DNA of 64,000 bases from assembly GCA_022836915.1 (NCBI GenBank), contig CP094668.1:5208001-5272000 (forward strand). The letters run 5' to 3'. Made by a program: the position numbers and the translations under genes. The notes beneath the pieces are model-generated. The model was not told the origin of the DNA. It searched no databases and was given only the letters and a program-made list of their open reading frames with translations. Of the stretch, positions 39,175-47,504 are shown piece after piece. The DNA comes from Paenibacillus sp. OVF10 (GTDB lineage: Bacteria; Bacillota; Bacilli; Paenibacillales; Paenibacillaceae). How positions within the stretch are numbered: the first letter of the stretch is position 1; every line of letters starts with the position of its first letter.

Positions 39175-39205
39175 ACAGAAAAGAGAGTAGGTCACCCTAC
39201 TCTCG
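39175..39205 (-). terminator. Terminator containing the stop codon of 39197-39847
   Basis: Stem GAGAGTAGG/CCTACTCTC with loop GTGA and a T-rich tail on the minus strand. The TAG stop lies in the left arm. Confidence 0.75.
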
Positions 39206-39847
39206 AATTGTTCGTTCCAGCAAACGTTTAGTACGCATCAGGAAAGTAACAAACTCTGCTCTGGTTATAAAGTTTTCCGGTCTGAAAAATAGAATGGGTG
39301 TGCCATCCAATTGTGTTACAACCGTCAGTCCCAAATCAGCCAAGCGTTCAATAGAATCTCTTGCCCAGTGGTCCTTGCCTTCTGTCGTCTGTAAATCCTG
39401 AAACTGTATTGCACTCTTACGGTCATATCCATCTTTTTTGATCAGGGTCATGGTCAATTCGACCTTGTACCCCTTCTGATCTTTATCCATCGTATCCTGA
39501 TGGTAGAAAATAGGGTCGACTTTGATGGACTCTACAACACCAACATAGATATTACCCTTCTCATCATAAAATTTGTGTGTCCAGCCTACGTACATCGCGT
39601 AGTCGTGATAGGATTGCTTATCTTTAAACAGGATGTTAATGATGGCCTTGTACGAAGATACGCCCATCTGATGAAAATGCGAGGGAGCATTAATCATTTT
39701 AATTTCCCTCACTTGCGGATTGGGCGAAGGTGAAGAGTACGGATCAATAATTCTTCCGTTTACTGGCTCGAATTTCATGCCTGTATCTACCAACAGCTTC
39801 CTTTTATACCGGTCATTAACTAAGCCAAACGGATTTTGCTGAGTCAT
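39197..39847 (-). CDS. Tail protein in the XkdP position with a C-terminal SLH domain
   Basis: 216 residues, intact. The N-terminal 150 residues are strand-rich (YKRKLLVDTGMKFEPVNGRI, then YKAIINILFKDKQSYHDYAM). The C-terminal 60 residues form a clear SLH domain: DHWARDSIERLADLGL, then DGTPILFFRPENFITRAEFV. In PBSX-like tails the gene at this place (XkdP) usually ends in LysM, so SLH may replace LysM as the wall-binding module. ATG 39847 follows GGAGGGC. It sits directly downstream of the tape measure. Confidence 0.75.
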   Translation of the reverse strand: MTQQNPFGLVNDRYKRKLLVDTGMKFEPVNGRIIDPYSSPSPNPQVREIKMINAPSHFHQMGVSSYKAIINILFKDKQSYHDYAMYVGWTHKFYDEKGNIYVGVVESIKVDPIFYHQDTMDKDQKGYKVELTMTLIKKDGYDRKSAIQFQDLQTTEGKDHWARDSIERLADLGLTVVTQLDGTPILFFRPENFITRAEFVTFLMRTKRLLERTIRE

Positions 39848-39870
39848 ATCAGATGCCCTCCTAACCTATT

Positions 39871-41502
39871 TTATCTGGGGATATGATTGCTTCCCATTCT
39901 TGCACCTACATTACTAGCCATCCGGTTAACCAGACCAGGACTGTTCTGCCGTAGTGTCTTGTCCAACGTAGATGTAAGTCTCTCCACATCTTTTGTGCTG
40001 CCTGTCATATTATCGATGTTCACATGAACCGTAACATCCCCCGAGCCAACCATCACACTTTTATGCGTATTGTTCGTCGTCATGTAGTCAAAGTAATCCA
40101 TGACCTTAAGACCTGCTGGAATGTTGAATGAAGAAATCGGTTTATCCATTTTTTTGCTAATTTCATACAAATTTTTGGACTGTTCTACACCCAATGCCTG
40201 GATTTGTTTAAAAATCTGCATATATTCATCCGAGCCCGGTTTAAACACACCACTATTCAACAGATTCTTCCAATCTTGCTTGATCGAACTTATTTGTGAG
40301 TTCATTTCAGATGCACGCGATTTGTTCAATGCAATTAATTCTGGTGCATCTTCCTTACCTCCATTAGCCGCCAGGAGATCATACATTCGTTTATCATAAT
40401 CCAACTGCGTCAACTCAAACTGATCATTCATCTTGCGTCTAAGCTCATCAATTTGGCTGTTTTTGACACCATTCAGTTCAAGCTCTGATTGTGCCTTCTG
40501 CTGTTTCTTCTCATTGATCTCTAGGCCCAGTTCATCTTTATCCTTACCTTCAGCCATCTTGTCGTACGTCTTCTGTAAACTTGCAATAGCCTTATCGAAG
40601 AACTTGATATTCTCTTGCAAATATTTCTCCATTAGCGCGCGCATCTGACCAGAATCTTCGCGAACACCACTAATCAATAGACGGGATCGAGTGACTTGGT
40701 AATTGGTTTCGTTATCACTTGTCGACTTGTTAAGCTGCCGATTAATTTTGGCGATCATTTCATCAATACCATTGCTCTGTGGCTGAGGCGTATAGCCGTT
40801 AGCAATGGTACCTATTCCGCACACAGCAGGAATATACTGCATTTGAGGTTGAATGTATTGTATCTGCGGTTGTTGTTGTTTGTTGTCCCCAGGCGGTTTT
40901 CCAGACTCTTTATCCATTTGAATCTGGGCTTCTTTTTTCTCCTGCTTGTAGTTGTATTCCTTGCCCAGTTTCTTCTCAACTGCATCTCCGCCGTCTTCAC
41001 TCCATACCGCCTTAAATCCCTTCCAGTAATCCCCGAACTTGTTATTGGTAGCATTGTTTCCGAATATTGAACTCATTGTGCCGGACACAGCGGCATCCAT
41101 CCCCAGGTTTAACCCTTTCCACACTTTCCCTACAAAAGATGACTGCTCCATATCCTTGAAATCTTTGGCCAACTCTTCTTTATTGGTTGCGCGAATACTC
41201 TGCTTCTCCGCTTCTGACTTACCCATATTGTTCAATGGATCGACAAGACCAGAGACGACATCCATAGCGGTCATCGCTAACCCAAGTGCTGGTACAGCTT
41301 TTAAAGGCCTCAATATTCTCCCGCCGGATTTGACTAATTTCGAAAATTTTCCGGGTGTTTTAATCCCACGGGCAGCTTGCTCCGCATTGATGTCACGCTG
41401 AGTAATCGAATTACCTTGTCTATCTCGAAGAATATTTCCATCTTTATTACGCATTGGGGCATTGCTGTCAAAAAATGCTTTGCGATTACCTGTGTCTTTC
41501 AT
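39871..41502 (-). CDS. Tape measure protein, C-terminal part
   Basis: 543 residues. It has a hydrophobic segment (LKAVPALGLAMTAMDVVSGL), long helices with heptads (KFFDKAIASLQKTYDKMAEG, then LNGVKNSQIDELRRKMNDQF), and a C-terminal strand segment GDVTVHVNIDNMTGSTKDV that is typical of phage tape measures. It starts 4 bases inside the end of the middle frame (ATGA). It could be a separate peptide or the same polypeptide after a frame error. Ends just before the SLH-carrying tail gene. Confidence 0.7.
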   Translation of the reverse strand: MKDTGNRKAFFDSNAPMRNKDGNILRDRQGNSITQRDINAEQAARGIKTPGKFSKLVKSGGRILRPLKAVPALGLAMTAMDVVSGLVDPLNNMGKSEAEKQSIRATNKEELAKDFKDMEQSSFVGKVWKGLNLGMDAAVSGTMSSIFGNNATNNKFGDYWKGFKAVWSEDGGDAVEKKLGKEYNYKQEKKEAQIQMDKESGKPPGDNKQQQPQIQYIQPQMQYIPAVCGIGTIANGYTPQPQSNGIDEMIAKINRQLNKSTSDNETNYQVTRSRLLISGVREDSGQMRALMEKYLQENIKFFDKAIASLQKTYDKMAEGKDKDELGLEINEKKQQKAQSELELNGVKNSQIDELRRKMNDQFELTQLDYDKRMYDLLAANGGKEDAPELIALNKSRASEMNSQISSIKQDWKNLLNSGVFKPGSDEYMQIFKQIQALGVEQSKNLYEISKKMDKPISSFNIPAGLKVMDYFDYMTTNNTHKSVMVGSGDVTVHVNIDNMTGSTKDVERLTSTLDKTLRQNSPGLVNRMASNVGARMGSNHIPR

Positions 41503-41795
41503 ATCCTTAAACCTAGAAAGAAGGCCTCTTTTGGGTGTATTTTTACTCCCTTTTTTCGAGTCGCCCCCGGATTGAATTCATCCATTATCGCGTCTTTCAT
41601 GACATCTTTGATCAGATCTTCATGACGAGCTACAAAGGTTTTGTTTTTGGATTCTTCCTTGTCATCCTTCACAGGAGATCCACCGTTTCCTGCACCTGGA
41701 ACAACTAGTAATCCTCCTGAACCATTCATCATACTTGCGAGCTGAACCTGTTCAAGTTCCTTCAGTTTGGATATGTATGCTGTAGCATCGATCAT
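41499..41795 (-). CDS. Tape measure middle frame or small linker protein
   Basis: 98 residues: a helix (SKLKELEQVQLASMMNGSGG), a Gly/Pro-rich linker and a charged helix (KTFVARHEDLIKDVMKDAIM). It overlaps both neighbours by exactly 4 bases (ATGA). Either it is a translationally coupled small protein or a connecting piece of one tape measure split by indels. Confidence 0.55.
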   Translation of the reverse strand: MIDATAYISKLKELEQVQLASMMNGSGGLLVVPGAGNGGSPVKDDKEESKNKTFVARHEDLIKDVMKDAIMDEFNPGATRKKGVKIHPKEAFFLGLRI

Positions 41796-43690
41796 GCCTT
41801 GTCTAAAGAAGCATTTAACTCATTGACTTCGGTTCTCAATGTGGAGAGAACATCATTCAATAGAGTTGACTGTTTACGCAGCTTCTGGATCTCGGATTCG
41901 TAGCGCTGAACATCCGTTGAACCGTATGTAAACTCTGCATTAAGGAAATACAACTTGTTTCGTAGTTCAACTGCATCCAGGTCCATATCATCCATCGCCA
42001 TCATCAAAACTCTAGCTTGGTGTTCAAGTTGCATCAATGCTCTACTCGTGTCATCCAGTTCTCGGCCTAGAAACTCAAGACTTCGCTTCGTCTTTGTAAT
42101 CTGAATATCGAGTGAATGCATTTCTTCTCGCAACAGAAGAAGTTCTCGACTATACGTTTTGACTCGCTTCTCAGCTTCGTCACGTTCTTCTGCATGAATG
42201 GAAGAAGCCGCTGTATCCCCATCTTGTATAGCCTGATTGTACATATTATGTTTATTATCTCGGTTAGTCCGTGCCTGAAGTACATCATCTTGCTTGGAGG
42301 CGGCCCTACTTTGAATTTCTGTTCTGCGATGTTCCAGAGTCTGCAGACGACTCTGCTGTCTGCCCATTTCCTGCGCTACACCAGCACGTTGCACATCCGT
42401 GACTCGAAGTGGCTCGGGAACATCGCTCCCCATATTTTCGACTTTCCCTGGATCCGCATTCGTAGCACTGTATCGCTTCTGATCGCCTTCATTCATCACT
42501 TCACCGAACTTATCCCACGCAACCTGAACTCCGACTTCATCCATAATTCGGTTAAGCAATTCCATATGATCAACAATGCCACCCGTACGATCTCCAATTA
42601 ACCGCATTACTGCGATAAGATAATCGCCCAGCTCGGCAAATTCCTCTTTCAACCCTTGTATCGCCTCATGCGTTGCAATCTGAAAAGCGATTTCGATCTC
42701 TCGTTGTCGGAATTGAAGGTTGTCTCTACTACCAGTGCGCTGATGGACCGACGCGTTTGCATCCGTAGCCTTCACTTGTTCAGCAAGAAGATCGAATCTA
42801 ACTCGATTCGATGCAAAGCCCTGCTGAGGATGATCTCCTTTTGACTGAACCAACAATCCAGCCTTGCTAATCCAGTTGGCTAATACATCCTCTTGTGCAA
42901 GCGTTCCATCGGGGTTCCCTACCATTGGAAGGGTCTGACGCATCATATCCATCAAGTCCTGAATGCCAACATCCAACAGCGTTGAAGCTCTGATCATCAT
43001 GTCTGTGACTTGGGACAGATTAAAGCTACTGCTTCCCCATGTCGGAGTAACAGATTCCAGACCTGTTGCCGTCTGTTCTACATCCATATTGCCCACTGAA
43101 TGCAGCTTGGCTACTTCTTCAGCAAACGCCACAGCTTCAGATGAATGATCATAATTACGAGAACCAATGCGATAGGCAAGACCTACATCTTCCTGATCCA
43201 TACCATGTTGCAGTGCAATTCGTTGCAGATTTTTGACCGTTCCGGTTTGTGTATATTGCCCACTGTCATTCGTTGTCCCAGACGATCTAAGCTCCAAATT
43301 TTGGTCGGCCCGGCTTATCTGTTGATCCATCTGCTGCGACGAGTCAAGGGATTTCTTGAGTAATGTTGATGAATACCCCTGGGTTTCACCTGCTGAAATA
43401 TATTTCATCGTATTCATCACGGAGTCTAACAACCCCTGTGAGCCAGCTGCAGACACATCCTTCATTTGACTGAACGCTCCACGATAAAAGTGCTCCAAAT
43501 CGGCAGTCAGTGTTTCAATCATTTGCGACTGCATATCACTTCTGACTGTCTCTACACGTCTAACCAATGTATTAACACCAGAAAGGTAGCTTCCTTTCAG
43601 CGCTGTATTTTGTCCAGTTAATTGTTCCTTATCTGTTAATATTTCTTGTGTTAAGGAATGTTTATCTCCTTGTCCTTCTGTTTCAGTCAA
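41792..43690 (-). CDS. Tape measure protein, N-terminal part
   Basis: 632 residues. It carries a TP901-type tape-measure core (GNMDVEQTATGLESVTPTWG, then LSQVTDMMIRASTLLDVGIQ, DLMDMMRQTLPMVGN) and a 250-residue coiled coil at the end (REEMHSLDIQITKTKRSLEF). The start is TTG 43690 (MTETEGQGDK) behind AAAGGCGGTGAT rather than the upstream ATG. Together with the two following frames the tape measure would be about 1,270 residues, which by the usual 0.15 nm per residue rule suggests a tail of roughly 190 nm. That estimate is inference. Confidence 0.75.
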   Translation of the reverse strand: MTETEGQGDKHSLTQEILTDKEQLTGQNTALKGSYLSGVNTLVRRVETVRSDMQSQMIETLTADLEHFYRGAFSQMKDVSAAGSQGLLDSVMNTMKYISAGETQGYSSTLLKKSLDSSQQMDQQISRADQNLELRSSGTTNDSGQYTQTGTVKNLQRIALQHGMDQEDVGLAYRIGSRNYDHSSEAVAFAEEVAKLHSVGNMDVEQTATGLESVTPTWGSSSFNLSQVTDMMIRASTLLDVGIQDLMDMMRQTLPMVGNPDGTLAQEDVLANWISKAGLLVQSKGDHPQQGFASNRVRFDLLAEQVKATDANASVHQRTGSRDNLQFRQREIEIAFQIATHEAIQGLKEEFAELGDYLIAVMRLIGDRTGGIVDHMELLNRIMDEVGVQVAWDKFGEVMNEGDQKRYSATNADPGKVENMGSDVPEPLRVTDVQRAGVAQEMGRQQSRLQTLEHRRTEIQSRAASKQDDVLQARTNRDNKHNMYNQAIQDGDTAASSIHAEERDEAEKRVKTYSRELLLLREEMHSLDIQITKTKRSLEFLGRELDDTSRALMQLEHQARVLMMAMDDMDLDAVELRNKLYFLNAEFTYGSTDVQRYESEIQKLRKQSTLLNDVLSTLRTEVNELNASLDKA

Positions 43691-43757
43691 AAGAATCACC
43701 GCCTTTATGCATAAATCCCGTTCTACCTTCATTTAGGCAAAACGGGATGTCTCTCTC

Positions 43758-44589
43758 TTATCCTCCGAGCGCTTGTGCAAGCATACCGATATCATCTTCT
43801 GATATCTCTGTGTAATCCTCGTCATTGAAGGTTCTTTTACGTCTGACGGTCCCATCTTCTTCAACTTCCTCGCCCCCACCGCCACCGAACATGCGAAGAG
43901 GTGCTGTCATAAGTTCAACCTCAAATTGAATATATTTCTCGGCTGACTTGCACAGCTCCGCAACCTGAGGGAGTGTGTACTCCCAAATCTCCCACTTGTT
44001 CAGCCCACAGTGTTTATGGAGGGTGAAGAAGATTTCTCCCCAGTGAACGGGCTCCTGTGTTTCCGTATCACGGATTTCGGTTCCCTCCAAAGACTCCCCC
44101 TCGGTGCGTTCTACTTTTTAAACCATTGAGTCCAATGAGCATATCAATGACTTTGCGAGCTGTGTTCAGATCAAGGTACTCATCCAGATATTCTCGATTG
44201 ATGATATACTCACCATGCTCATCTTTGGTCACGATATGTGGATAGTTTTTGAATGCCATTGCCAATACATCAAATAAATCCTGCTGCCGCTTTTCATCCA
44301 GTTCATCATTCTCAGTCGGAATGAAGTTAAGAATAATGGCATCGATATTCACCGTTTTCAGCAACTTCATCAGACGGCGGGCATCCTTCAGGTTACATGG
44401 CGGAATACGATATTTCCGTCGATCCCTCAGCGTAATAATCTCATCATCTTCAAAGAATGCACGCTCAGCAGCCTCCACTTCCTCCGGAGTCACCCGTTTG
44501 TTTTCCGGATCATCTTTGATTCGTTTCGCCGCTTCCTCATTCAGCTTTTCCGCAAGCTCACGCTCGGCTTTTTCTTGTTCTGTTTCCAT
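43758..44589 (-). CDS. Tail assembly chaperone, extended GT-type product made by frameshift
   Basis: The frame from about 44118 to 43758 (VERTEGESLEGTEIRDTETQ to DDIGMLAQALGG) has no convincing start of its own and continues the upstream chaperone frame after a shift of -2 (or +1). A slippery TTTAAAA heptamer at 44122-44116 in a T3A5 run lies at the junction. Tail chaperones of many phages use such a programmed shift to make two products. In this error-rich assembly, a true six-A run would instead give one plain gene of about 277 residues. The location between tube and tape measure is the canonical one. Confidence 0.6.
44068..44589 (-). CDS. Tail assembly chaperone, short G-type product
   Basis: 173 residues. 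ATG 44589 (METEQEKAE) follows GGGGAGGT. The N-terminus is charged and helical (KAERELAEKLNEEAAKRIKD), then the body is mixed (IPPCNLKDARRLMKLLKTVN, ending NTARKVIDMLIGLNGLKS). It shares its first 157 codons with the longer product, as gpG and gpGT do in lambda. Terminates at TGA 44068. Confidence 0.65.
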   Translation of the reverse strand: METEQEKAERELAEKLNEEAAKRIKDDPENKRVTPEEVEAAERAFFEDDEIITLRDRRKYRIPPCNLKDARRLMKLLKTVNIDAIILNFIPTENDELDEKRQQDLFDVLAMAFKNYPHIVTKDEHGEYIINREYLDEYLDLNTARKVIDMLIGLNGLKSRTHRGGVFGGNRNP

Positions 44590-44628
44590 GAATTTAAAGA
44601 CCTCCCCAGGACATTCTCCCCCATATAA

Positions 44629-44694
44629 TAAAAAACCTGGCAAGGCAAGGCTCTGTGAAGGGGAGGACACAGATGCCGTTTGATACCTTGCCAG
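44629..44694 (-). terminator. Terminator between tail-tube and chaperone genes
   Basis: Long imperfect stem CCTGGCAAGG/CCTTGCCAGG with a 40-base loop arm followed by TTTTTTA on the minus strand. It probably lowers expression of the chaperone and tape measure relative to the abundant tube protein. Confidence 0.8.
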
Positions 44695-44717
44695 GAGCAA
44701 TCAACCTTATTTAGATA

Positions 44718-45538
44718 TTAGATCTTGCTTGGTGCGCTGAAACGTTTGATACTGCCGATTTTTCCGTCAGCACGTTCCGGATCAAGAATCTGCAAGGAGA
44801 TTGCAGATGCAGAAGCGGCAGCGCGCTGGGCATTGATACTGAATGTCCCTTTTGCACGGCACATGTACAGCTCGGTTTCAACACCTGCATACGAACCATC
44901 TTTTTGCTGGAACGTACCGTGATGAACGACAGAGATTGGGAATGGTACTTCGTCAACCAACAGGTCAACCATGTCTACAGTTTCTTCACGTTTGTAGTTC
45001 AGCACAATCTCCTTATCGATATGGACCGCATTCAGGATGACTACACCATTTGCTTCGTCGTAGAAGAACGCATTCGGTTCCACGGCCGTTCCTTTGGAAG
45101 TGAGTTGTTTCAGCAATGTGTTGGAATCTTTGAGGCGAACCGTGATGCCACCGTTGCTTCCATAGATTTTACTTGCATATTTTGGCTTGGCTTCAGCAAA
45201 GCCAGAATTGATACGCCTGCAGCCACTGTAGACTGCTCATTCAGCACCCATACATAAGACTTCACTTGCTCTTGTACCGTTGAACCCATCATCAGCTGGA
45301 TCGCATCCAGATCGAATTTGGCATCTGTTGCCGACACTTCAATCGATTTGGACTTCACCAGTACATCAATGGCGAACAAACCGTCACCACCAAAGATGTC
45401 CTCAAGCTCCACGTTAAGGTCAATTTTCAGATCTTGCAGGGTACCCAGGGTAACTACCTCAATTTCGCCCATCGGATCTTTTGGAAGGCGTTTAGCCATA
45501 AACGTACCTACACCTTTGATAATCATTTTTTTAGCCAT
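44718..45538 (-). CDS. Major tail tube-like protein, one frameshift
   Basis: About 273 residues. The N-terminal MAKKMIIKGVGTFMAKRL and the acidic strand region (LQDLKIDLNVELEDIFGGDG, then SATDAKFDLDAIQLMMGSTV) look like a major tail protein or tail tube. The frame breaks near 45215, after STVAAG; the continuing frame reads NSGFAEAKPKYASKIYGSNG and ends with KIGSIKRFSAPSKI at 44718. ATG 45538 follows AAGGAGTGG. It precedes the chaperone gene, as the tube gene does in most phages. The identity is from position and general features, not from a defining motif. Confidence 0.65.
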
Positions 45539-45766
45539 TGAACAGTCCACTCCTTAGGATAGTATGTATTTTTAGCTACGGAGACTTGCTTAAGCCGGGA
45601 TCAGGTTAAAGGACTTGATGATCGGGAGATCCTTCTTTAATCCGTCTGGCTATTCACCGTCTCTGCTTTTTATAGTGTAGAACGCTATCTTCAATCCCTA
45701 ACGATAATGTAAACGAAATATATTGAAGCACGATTGGCCCCGTCATCTTTGCAAAAGGAAAAGGCC
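45539..45766 (-). ncRNA. Structured 5' leader of the tail-tube gene
   Basis: A transcript from the weak promoter at 45767-45774 would carry about 220 bases before the start codon. In 45585-45665 I can draw nested stems: GAGAC/GTCTC, AGCC/GGCT and a bulged GGATTAAAG/CTTTAACC arm. It resembles no riboswitch class well: an AACCTGATC stretch recalls TPP, but the CTGAGA element is missing. It may be a translational control or stability element for an abundant protein. Confidence 0.4.
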
Positions 45767-45774
45767 TATATACG
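45767..45774 (-). promoter_or_regulatory. Possible weak block promoter: CGTATATA
   Basis: CGTATATA lies just after the terminator of the glycosyltransferase unit and upstream of the tail-tube leader. I see no good TTAAC at the usual distance, so this is a weaker candidate than P1-P6. Confidence 0.35.
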
Positions 45775-45778
45775 ATCA

Positions 45779-45808
45779 AAGAAAAGACCCCTACATTAGA
45801 GGGGCCGT
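45779..45808 (-). terminator. Terminator containing the stop of the last glycosyltransferase gene
   Basis: Stem GGCCCCTCTA with TAGGGGTC and a T-run on the minus strand. The TAG stop (CTA ATG TAG) lies in the right arm. Confidence 0.8.
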
Positions 45809-46429
45809 TCTGTTTGGCAAAGCATCAATAATTTGCGCTACCTGTTCCGCACGTTCCTTGATCTCAAATTCATCGGCAGTAACCAGATGAACATGTGAGC
45901 AGTATTTGCCATGCTCATAGATTCTCTCAGGTGTAATGAAGACAACGTCAGCAACAGCTTCCATCTTGTGTTTGTGCTTCTCATACTGATCCGGATCGGT
46001 CAACGAATCAAATACAACCAGATCAGGATAGGCTGTCTCGACAGAACTTGCCAGCCGGCTATCGTTCACCCAATAGATCACGCGATCACCTTGAAACAGC
46101 GTACGGACATTATGGCCCACACGGGCTACAACAAAGTTTGGAATCTCCGGATATGGATACTCCAAGGCATCTACCTGATAGAACTCATCACTGGAGTTGA
46201 TATATATTACATTGTAGCCTACTTCCGCGAGTGCTTTTAACAGCCGTTGTGGTCGACGCCCGAATCGTTCACTATGGAAATCGATCGCAGGCAGATATAC
46301 AATCGTAGTATCCGTGTTTGGGGTGTAGGTCGTAACATTGAACTCCGTCGCGTCAATCTCTATTTCTTCAAGCTCAATTGTCGGTGTTGTCGATTGGTTA
46401 CCAAACATTCGTTTAAATATCTTTTTCAT
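45791..46429 (-). CDS. Half-size glycosyltransferase-like protein
   Basis: 212 residues. It resembles the N-terminal domain of the next gene's product (TIVYLPAIDFHSERFGRRPQ against TIVYPPALDWNLLFQRPQQL) and continues through the equivalent of the inter-domain region, but the C-terminal sugar-nucleotide-binding lobe is missing. It may be a non-catalytic partner, or a truncated gene. It overlaps the upstream glycosyltransferase by 17 bases. ATG 46429 follows AGGAGG-type sequence. Confidence 0.55.
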   Translation of the reverse strand: MKKIFKRMFGNQSTTPTIELEEIEIDATEFNVTTYTPNTDTTIVYLPAIDFHSERFGRRPQRLLKALAEVGYNVIYINSSDEFYQVDALEYPYPEIPNFVVARVGHNVRTLFQGDRVIYWVNDSRLASSVETAYPDLVVFDSLTDPDQYEKHKHKMEAVADVVFITPERIYEHGKYCSHVHLVTADEFEIKERAEQVAQIIDALPNRTAPLM

Positions 46430-47504
46430 TTCTCATACCTCCTATGACCTGATTAATCATCTTTACGGCATCCATTGCCCTGCCATCCCAGCTATTAGAC
46501 TTAGCCACCCTTACTCTTGCCGCAATTTTGGAAGCACTATTCTCACGAATCGCTTTCTCCAACATCACCCCGCAATTATGCTGATTCATAAAGTAAGTTA
46601 CATCGCTGTACTTATGAACAATTTCCTCCATACGCGTTGTCAACACAGGTTTGCCCGCAGACAAATATTCATAATACTTGATCGGATCGCAGCCCCGGAT
46701 CATCTCTGTCAGCTTGAATGGCACGATACAGACATCGAATTGAGCAATGTAGGCGGGAAGTACTTTATAATCTTTGTGCGGAAGACAAGTCACATTGGGA
46801 TGCACAATATTTTTTTGATAGAGGGCATTGTTTCCAATCAAAACAACACGATAACCTTTATCTGCAATAGCGGTAATCAGCGAATAATCTACCCACGATG
46901 CCATTGCCCCGTGGAAACCCACAATCTTTTGCCCATCATGAACATCGGGGAAGTCCGCCGGTTTGGGCAGAATGGCCCGCGCTTTCTCAAAATGTTGGTA
47001 ATCTGCCCCGTTAGGGCACATAAAGATTGGTTTGCCGTCATGTTTATGTGCCTCGTACATCACCTTGGCAGTCGTCGCAATAAGATCTGCACGGTCAAAA
47101 CATTTTGGGATGTAGGATTTCCACACAGCAAACTCATCAGCCGAATTATCAAGGTAATCAAATACGGTAAAATCAAACTTCCGTCCATCCGAATAATTGT
47201 ACTGACCTGGATTCGAGAACCAGAGTACCTTCTTTCCTTTGATCAGGTGATCGTAGTTCACTCCTTTTTGCACAAGGAACAAATCCTCATTTAACTTTTC
47301 AATCGGGCGGCTCTGCTTTCTGTACGTTTCTTCATTGATAAAGATAGCCCGTATACCTGGAATATTAGAGAAGGCGGTCATCAATTGCTGAGGACGTTGG
47401 AACAAGAGGTTCCAGTCAAGTGCGGGCGGGTAGACAATGGTCATTTCTATACTTTCAAAAACCGGATTTTCTCGTTGTTTTCTACGAAGCAGCCAATTGA
47501 GCAA
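46413..47504 (-). CDS. Glycosyltransferase, GT-B fold (GT1/GT4-like)
   Basis: 363 residues. The N-terminal lobe (VYPPALDWNLLFQRPQQLMT) and the C-terminal lobe (QKIVGFHGAMASWVDYSLIT, then IVPFKLTEMIRGCDPIKYYE, YLSAGKPVLTT) show a two-lobed GT-B plan with the EYLSAGKPV motif that contacts the nucleotide sugar. The start is TTG 47504 behind GAAGGAGT, inside the end of the preceding gene (23-base overlap). The acceptor is unknown; tail appendages or cell-wall glycans are both possible. Confidence 0.75.
   Translation of the reverse strand: MLNWLLRRKQRENPVFESIEMTIVYPPALDWNLLFQRPQQLMTAFSNIPGIRAIFINEETYRKQSRPIEKLNEDLFLVQKGVNYDHLIKGKKVLWFSNPGQYNYSDGRKFDFTVFDYLDNSADEFAVWKSYIPKCFDRADLIATTAKVMYEAHKHDGKPIFMCPNGADYQHFEKARAILPKPADFPDVHDGQKIVGFHGAMASWVDYSLITAIADKGYRVVLIGNNALYQKNIVHPNVTCLPHKDYKVLPAYIAQFDVCIVPFKLTEMIRGCDPIKYYEYLSAGKPVLTTRMEEIVHKYSDVTYFMNQHNCGVMLEKAIRENSASKIAARVRVAKSNSWDGRAMDAVKMINQVIGGMRNEKDI

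Noticed and set aside
30672..45538. Contractile tail (myovirus or R-type tailocin)
   Set aside because: I see no sheath protein, baseplate wedge J or W protein; the tube is followed directly by chaperone and tape measure.
45590..45670. Possible TPP riboswitch before the tail tube
   Set aside because: Only an AACCTGATC stretch matches; the CTGAGA and other core elements are absent and the gene is unrelated to thiamine.
46338..47294. Long plus-strand frame of 318 codons opposite the glycosyltransferase
   Set aside because: Shadow of a convincing GT-B gene; no ribosome site or family pattern.
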